A DNA stretch of 64,000 nucleotides. Origin: Oegoconia quadripuncta. Its lineage: Eukaryota; Arthropoda; Insecta; Lepidoptera; Autostichidae. The notes beneath the pieces were generated by a model that saw only the letters and a list, made by a program, of their open reading frames with translations, was not told where the DNA came from and did not search any database. The stretch is taken from assembly GCA_949316235.1 (NCBI GenBank), contig OX438751.1, positions 1,842,413 to 1,906,412 on the forward strand, given 5' to 3'. Shown here in pieces: positions 35,501-41,500 of this stretch; the stretch's first letter is position 1, and the number at the start of each line of letters is the position of its first letter. Both the position numbers and the translations under genes were made by a program.

Positions 35501-38500
35501 ATTATTATTATTAGACGATCTGTTCGGTGTAGTGGTTAGCAACTCTGACCACTATACCAAAAGGTTGCGGGTTCGAATCCTGCTAGGGGCATATTGTTTG
35601 TGTGATGAATACGGACATGTGTACCCGAGTTATGGATGTTTTCATTTATAATAAGTATTTATTTACAAAAAAAATGTATTTATGTAGTATATCAACCATC
35701 TGGTATCCACAACACAAGCCTATAGTAGCTTACTGTGGAACTAGATGGCGCTGTGTGTATGTCTAAGGATATTTATTATTATTATTATTATTATTAGGAG
35801 CCCATACTGTCCCACTGCTGGGCAAAGGCCTCCCTCCTCTCTCTCCACGGCTCTCTATCCCAGGCCTCCTCCGACCAGTTGGTTAGGAACTTATCCAACT
35901 CATCCCTCCATCTCCTTTTCGGTCTGCCGCAACGCCTTCTTTCTAATGGTGGGCTCCAGGTGGTGGCGATTTTGGCCCACATGTCGTCTGGCATGCGACA
36001 AACATGGCCCGCCCAGTCCCACTTCAGCTTGGCGGCCGTTGTGGCTATGTCAGCAACAAGGGTCTTAGAGCGAAGTGTAGTGTTTCGGACGCGATCGGTC
36101 AGTTTAACATTTAGTACACTGCGCTCCATGGCTCGTTGGCAAACCTTGAGGCTGGACCTTTGGGCTTCTGTCAAAGACCAAGTCTGAGCGTCATATGTGA
36201 GGATCGGGAGAATGCACACGTCCATGAGTTTGCGCTTTAGTGACAGTGGAAGGTCGCCCTCATGTGTTCCTTCATGGACCAAAAGCTCCTCCAGGCATTG
36301 CACATGGTACATAAAAATATTTTTTTTGGGCATGTCGATGTATTTGTCTGTTATATGTTCTGGTGGTGTTAAGCAACAAAGAAACATCCATACTATATCT
36401 TACTAATATTATAAATGCGAAAGTTTGAATGTTTGTTGGTCATTACTCCACCGACAAGAGCATGCTCTTAAATGGAAGAAGTAAGTTCTTCCACGCAGGC
36501 AAAGCCGCGGGTGGAACGCTAGGTTATAATATTAGTTAGAACTTTGATTAGATTTTAATTGTAAATATTCGTTGTTGAAAATTGTTGGACTTCCATAGTA
36601 AAGGTAAATTTACTGTCCAGGCTGTACGATTGTGGAACCAACTGCCGCTGCATGTGAGAAAGTCTCCATCACTAAATGCTTTTAAAACTAACATCAAAAA
36701 GCTCTCTGGTTCTAACGCGTTTTGAGCGGTAGCTACTTTTGATGAATGACAACTCCGTGTTAAATCCTCTCTTTAAGTATTTCCTTATTTATATACATAT
36801 TTATATACGAATACTCAGCATACGAATACTCAGCATTATTTGCAGCGTTGTTTCGATGTCCGTAAAGCTACCCATTACGTGGTTCCTAAATAACTACTTA
36901 GCTTAAAATTAAAAAAAAAAAAAAAAAAAAAAAAACTATAATAGTTTATATGATGAAACCTGTAATTTGCCTTATTTTTTGTATTCGTACTTGGTAATAT
37001 TTATACACAACTGTAACGCTGTTGGTTTCTTTAATAAATAAAAAATAAAAAAATAAAATAAAATATTTATTTATATGTATTATTAGTATGTAGGTATATA
37101 TTTTATTAAGGTATAGTTATGTATTATTATATATTATTCTTATTACTAATATATATTTAATATATTTATTAGTGTGTAGTGTAGGTATTTGCTTTAGTTT
37201 GAATTTGATGTAATTTGTATACGCCCAATCTGCTGTTTTCTAACTAACCCAATGGTTGACTGGAAGAAATCCCTCTTTGGGATAAGTCCGCCGTTGCACT
37301 CAATTTATGTATCAATACAAAATTAATGTATTGCCTTTTTGTACAATAAAGCGTTTACAAACAAACAAACAAACAAAGGTGGTTTCAGAATGCTTTACTT
37401 TGTTTGGGTGATAGAAAATTTTTTTGATCAAATTCGACTATAGTTCATTGGGGAAAGTTCGTTATCAAGGGTGAGGTCACCAGTTCATGGGAAATACACG
37501 AATTCAAATTCACCTTTTTAGTATTTCACTCCATTTGTTTTGTAGTTGTAATTCTATATTTCTGTTTATCAACAGCAAAAATATGCCTCTTCTACTTCAC
37601 CTTCTACGCTGCCCTGGCGATCCTGGTCGCCATTTGCATGTGGACCTTCCTCCAACTCCTGGACACGAGGCAACCGATGTGGCAGCTGGACCGGAGTATC
37701 ATCGGCACCAACCCCGGACTGGGTTTCCGGCCCACACCTCCAGAGGTCGCCAGCAGTGTCATCTGGTATAAAGGAAACGACCCGAGCAGCCATCAGTTCT
37801 GGGTTCGGGAGCTGAGTGATTTTCTGAGAGGTGGGTAGAATCCTTTGCAACAATAGGTACGTTTAAATGCAAACAACATAGGGTTTACGAATCGGAGTAC
37901 ATGTTCGGTGTTTGGGAAATTTAAATATCCGCCTGGCTAGCTATCACCATCTTATCTAAATCTGCCGCCAAAACTTGTCAACAGCATTTTTATGTTCCGG
38001 TTGTCAGAGATTAGTAGCTAGTCTCCCAAATAAGACGTGTTCAGTATGTTTCCACCTTCGGCCTCATCTTCATTTAGACAGAATTATGCGATGGCTTGAG
38101 CAAACGCCATTCTTCCTATTCGTGATTCCTATACAGTATGGCTTCCACACCACTGCAGTTCTACATTCGTGATTAAACACGTCAAGTGCTATACCGTTGC
38201 GCATAAAAAGACCTGGGGTTTCAAAAAAAGACGTAGCGTTTCAAAAAACTGTGTTAAAAGCCACATATCTTCGAAACGGCCAACTAATTGTCATCAACCA
38301 TAGTCAACATATAACACTCGCCGTTTTCCGTTGGAAGTTAAAAATGCTACCAGTGGTCACCCATCCAAAGACCGTGTCAGACATTGTTTAACTTCGCTAA
38401 TTGGCAACGATAAATGCGACTGCGCTTCCAGTGCTTATATTTAACCCAATTTAATTGAAATAGTGACAGTTCTAGCCACCAATTAACCTCATAACTAATG

Positions 38501-41500
38501 AAATAGTGACAGTTCTAGCCACCAATTAACCCCATAACTAATGAAATCATACAATGACCACTTCATTGACATTGGTATGTTCTCACTTACATCATATGGC
38601 TACAAAAAAGATTAATTGACGAATTAGAAAATTTTAATATTTGAACTACTCTTAGTACAATCCAATCATCCTAAAAGTATCACATGGGCTAAAGTGCCGC
38701 GGCATCGACATCTATTAGAAACTATTCGCATTACAACAACCACGAAACCAACTACACTAGCTACTCACAGAGCAAAGTGTTTACACGTATAGGAGTATAG
38801 ATACCATCGCTACTGAGATGTGTAGCAAAATTTCGTCCACATTGTTAATAGACGTCGTAGTATAGTGGACAATAGCATCAGTCATTAAAACAAAGTTGTG
38901 CAAGTTCAAACCTCAGTAGATGCTGCAGCAGAGCTGACGAAATTTTCTTACTCATTCATATGTGACATATTATTATTGATTTGGTTTGAGTGTTGATATT
39001 GTATGAATACTTTCTAATAGATGGTGCTAGAGTGCTTCGGTCCATACGGTCCATATAATACTTTTAGGGAGATTCGACTGTACATACATACTAGGAGTGG
39101 TTCAAATGTTAAAATCTGTACGTAAGTAAAATTTGCGGGTATACATACCTGTACATAGAGTTTATATAGTATTTGCCTATATACATACTTACCTGAAATT
39201 CTAGTTATAAAAACAGTTTTTTTTTTCTTCTAACTACTGTAAATATTTTTGGTTTCTCTGTGAACATTATGATGCTACTTTGGGGACAATGGTGGTGGTT
39301 GTACAATTAGTAAAATTATTGTTATTCCTTAAAATTAAAGACTGTACAATTGTTTATTGTCCTAAATAAATAAAATAAAAATAAAAATAACCGCCGTGAC
39401 CTTGGCACAGCGGATGCTTTAAATTTCTTTATTGATAAAACTCTTCATGAAATCTGGTTCAAAAGCAATGCAGACCCATTAATAAGAGCCGGAGGCAATT
39501 TCATTTGGAGATCAATAATATTTCTAAAGTAAAAGTTTAGGTAGGGTAATAAGCCCGTTAATGTTTTTGTGGTTTTTACATAGCTCGTGAAATTAAATAG
39601 GTAACCAAGCACGACGTTGCAGTTTGACTAGTGCGACTGTTTAAATCAAATATTTCCTAATTGTTTAAATTGTTAATAATCCTGATCAAGTCAAGCAAGC
39701 CGAGCTTTTGGGCTTATATGAAAGTGCCGCCACTGCTGGAACATTTTTTTTTTTATTATTCTATGCACATTCACACAGCGCCATCTAGTTCCACACTAAG
39801 CTACTAGGCTTGTATTATAGATACCAGATGGTTGAGAAACTACACAAATAGATTTTTTTTTGTAAATAAATACATATATAAATTAAAAACATCCATAACT
39901 CGGGGACACATGTCTGTATTCATCATACAAACATATGCCCGTAGCGGGATTCGAACCCGCAACCATTTGGTATAGCAGCAGAGTTTCTAACCACTACACC
40001 AAACAGGTCGTTAATATGTTTACGTCGTGAGTAGAATACATGTTTCAGGTCACTGTTCTAAGACAGGGAACCCAGAAGGTAAACATGGCGTTGCCACATT
40101 CCATGGCCAGACTTATTACGATATTAATTATGTGCTTATAGGCTGGCCCAGGTAGATGCCAGTTTTCCGATCATCCGATACTTATAGCTTGAGATTGAGA
40201 TCGCGTGTCAGTCTCAAGACCTACTAATTTTTTGATACTGTTTTAATATATAACAGATTCTCAAGCGTCAAGTTACGTTCATCTCAATCTTGATAATGGT
40301 TTATTAATACCAAATACGTCGCCAGCTCTTTACGCGCCCCTCCTGTCGTCATGGAAAAGTAAATCACATTTCCATTTCAGTTTACAAACACGAAGGCAAG
40401 AAAGCAGGAGCTGGTCAAAACATTCACAACTGCGACTTCAAGCTGCCTCCTCCGGCCGGCAAAGTCTGCAATGTCGACATCAGCGCATGGGGACCCTGCG
40501 TGGAGGAAAACCACTTCGCGTACCATAAGGCTACTCCGTGTGTCTTTCTTAAGTTAAACAAGATCTTCGGGTGGAAGCCAGCTTTCTATAACAGCTCCGA
40601 TAGTCTGCCAGATGCCATGCCGGATGATCTAAAAGAACATATCAGGAATATGACTGCTTATGATAAGAATTATGTAAGTCTACCTTCAACAATTTGCAGA
40701 TGACCGTATCTGACTGGAGTATCAATCCCTGTCCCTGATTAGTACACTGTAGTGATCTCATACAGTCACAAGGCTCTCTTATAAGATTATCATGACATAC
40801 TTGACATAGTGCTATGTGACTTCGGCACGCAAAAGAATAGAAGCAACCAGTCTCTCCCCGTGAGTGTCGTCAAGGGCGAATATAGGATTTTCCACCAAAA
40901 AACATAGTTAGACTCACCCCCTGCCCCTTGTGCATTTCTGAATATTAACCATGGATGTTTGGACCGTATGAATTTTTGGAACATCCAAAAGTTTTTGACC
41001 ACCTCATTTGACATTATGTGTGCATGTCAAATCAAATCAAATCAAATCAAAAATGTTTTATTTCGTAAGTTATAAGATTAACATTTGAAATCGTCAACAA
41101 ACAACAACAAGAAACAAATTGCCAGAGTTACCCTCTGTTGTCTTATATATTAATTTAAATTACTTGGAATCGATTCCAAGGATTGTTCAATGACAGTTGA
41201 CTGTTCAATAAAAACAGTAAAAGTCAAAGTCAAAGTCAAAAAATATTTATTTCGTAGGATAAAGATTATCACCTGAAAACGTCACATTTTTTATCTTAAT
41301 ATTAAAATTATTGACATTTTTGCTCATTCGCAAAGCAGATTCCCCAGAGAAGAACGAGCAAGAAACTCAAGGGTTGCTCTTTTAAATAAGTTTGGGTTAC
41401 AATTATATTATATTGTATAATTAGGCTGAATATCGCCGACCGAAAACGCAGTTGTTGTGTTTGCCAAGGATTTGGCAGAATTAACTATACATATAATATC

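Noticed and set aside
35745..36187. Plus-strand frames
   Set aside because: Antisense to the RTE ORF fragment at 35797-36387.
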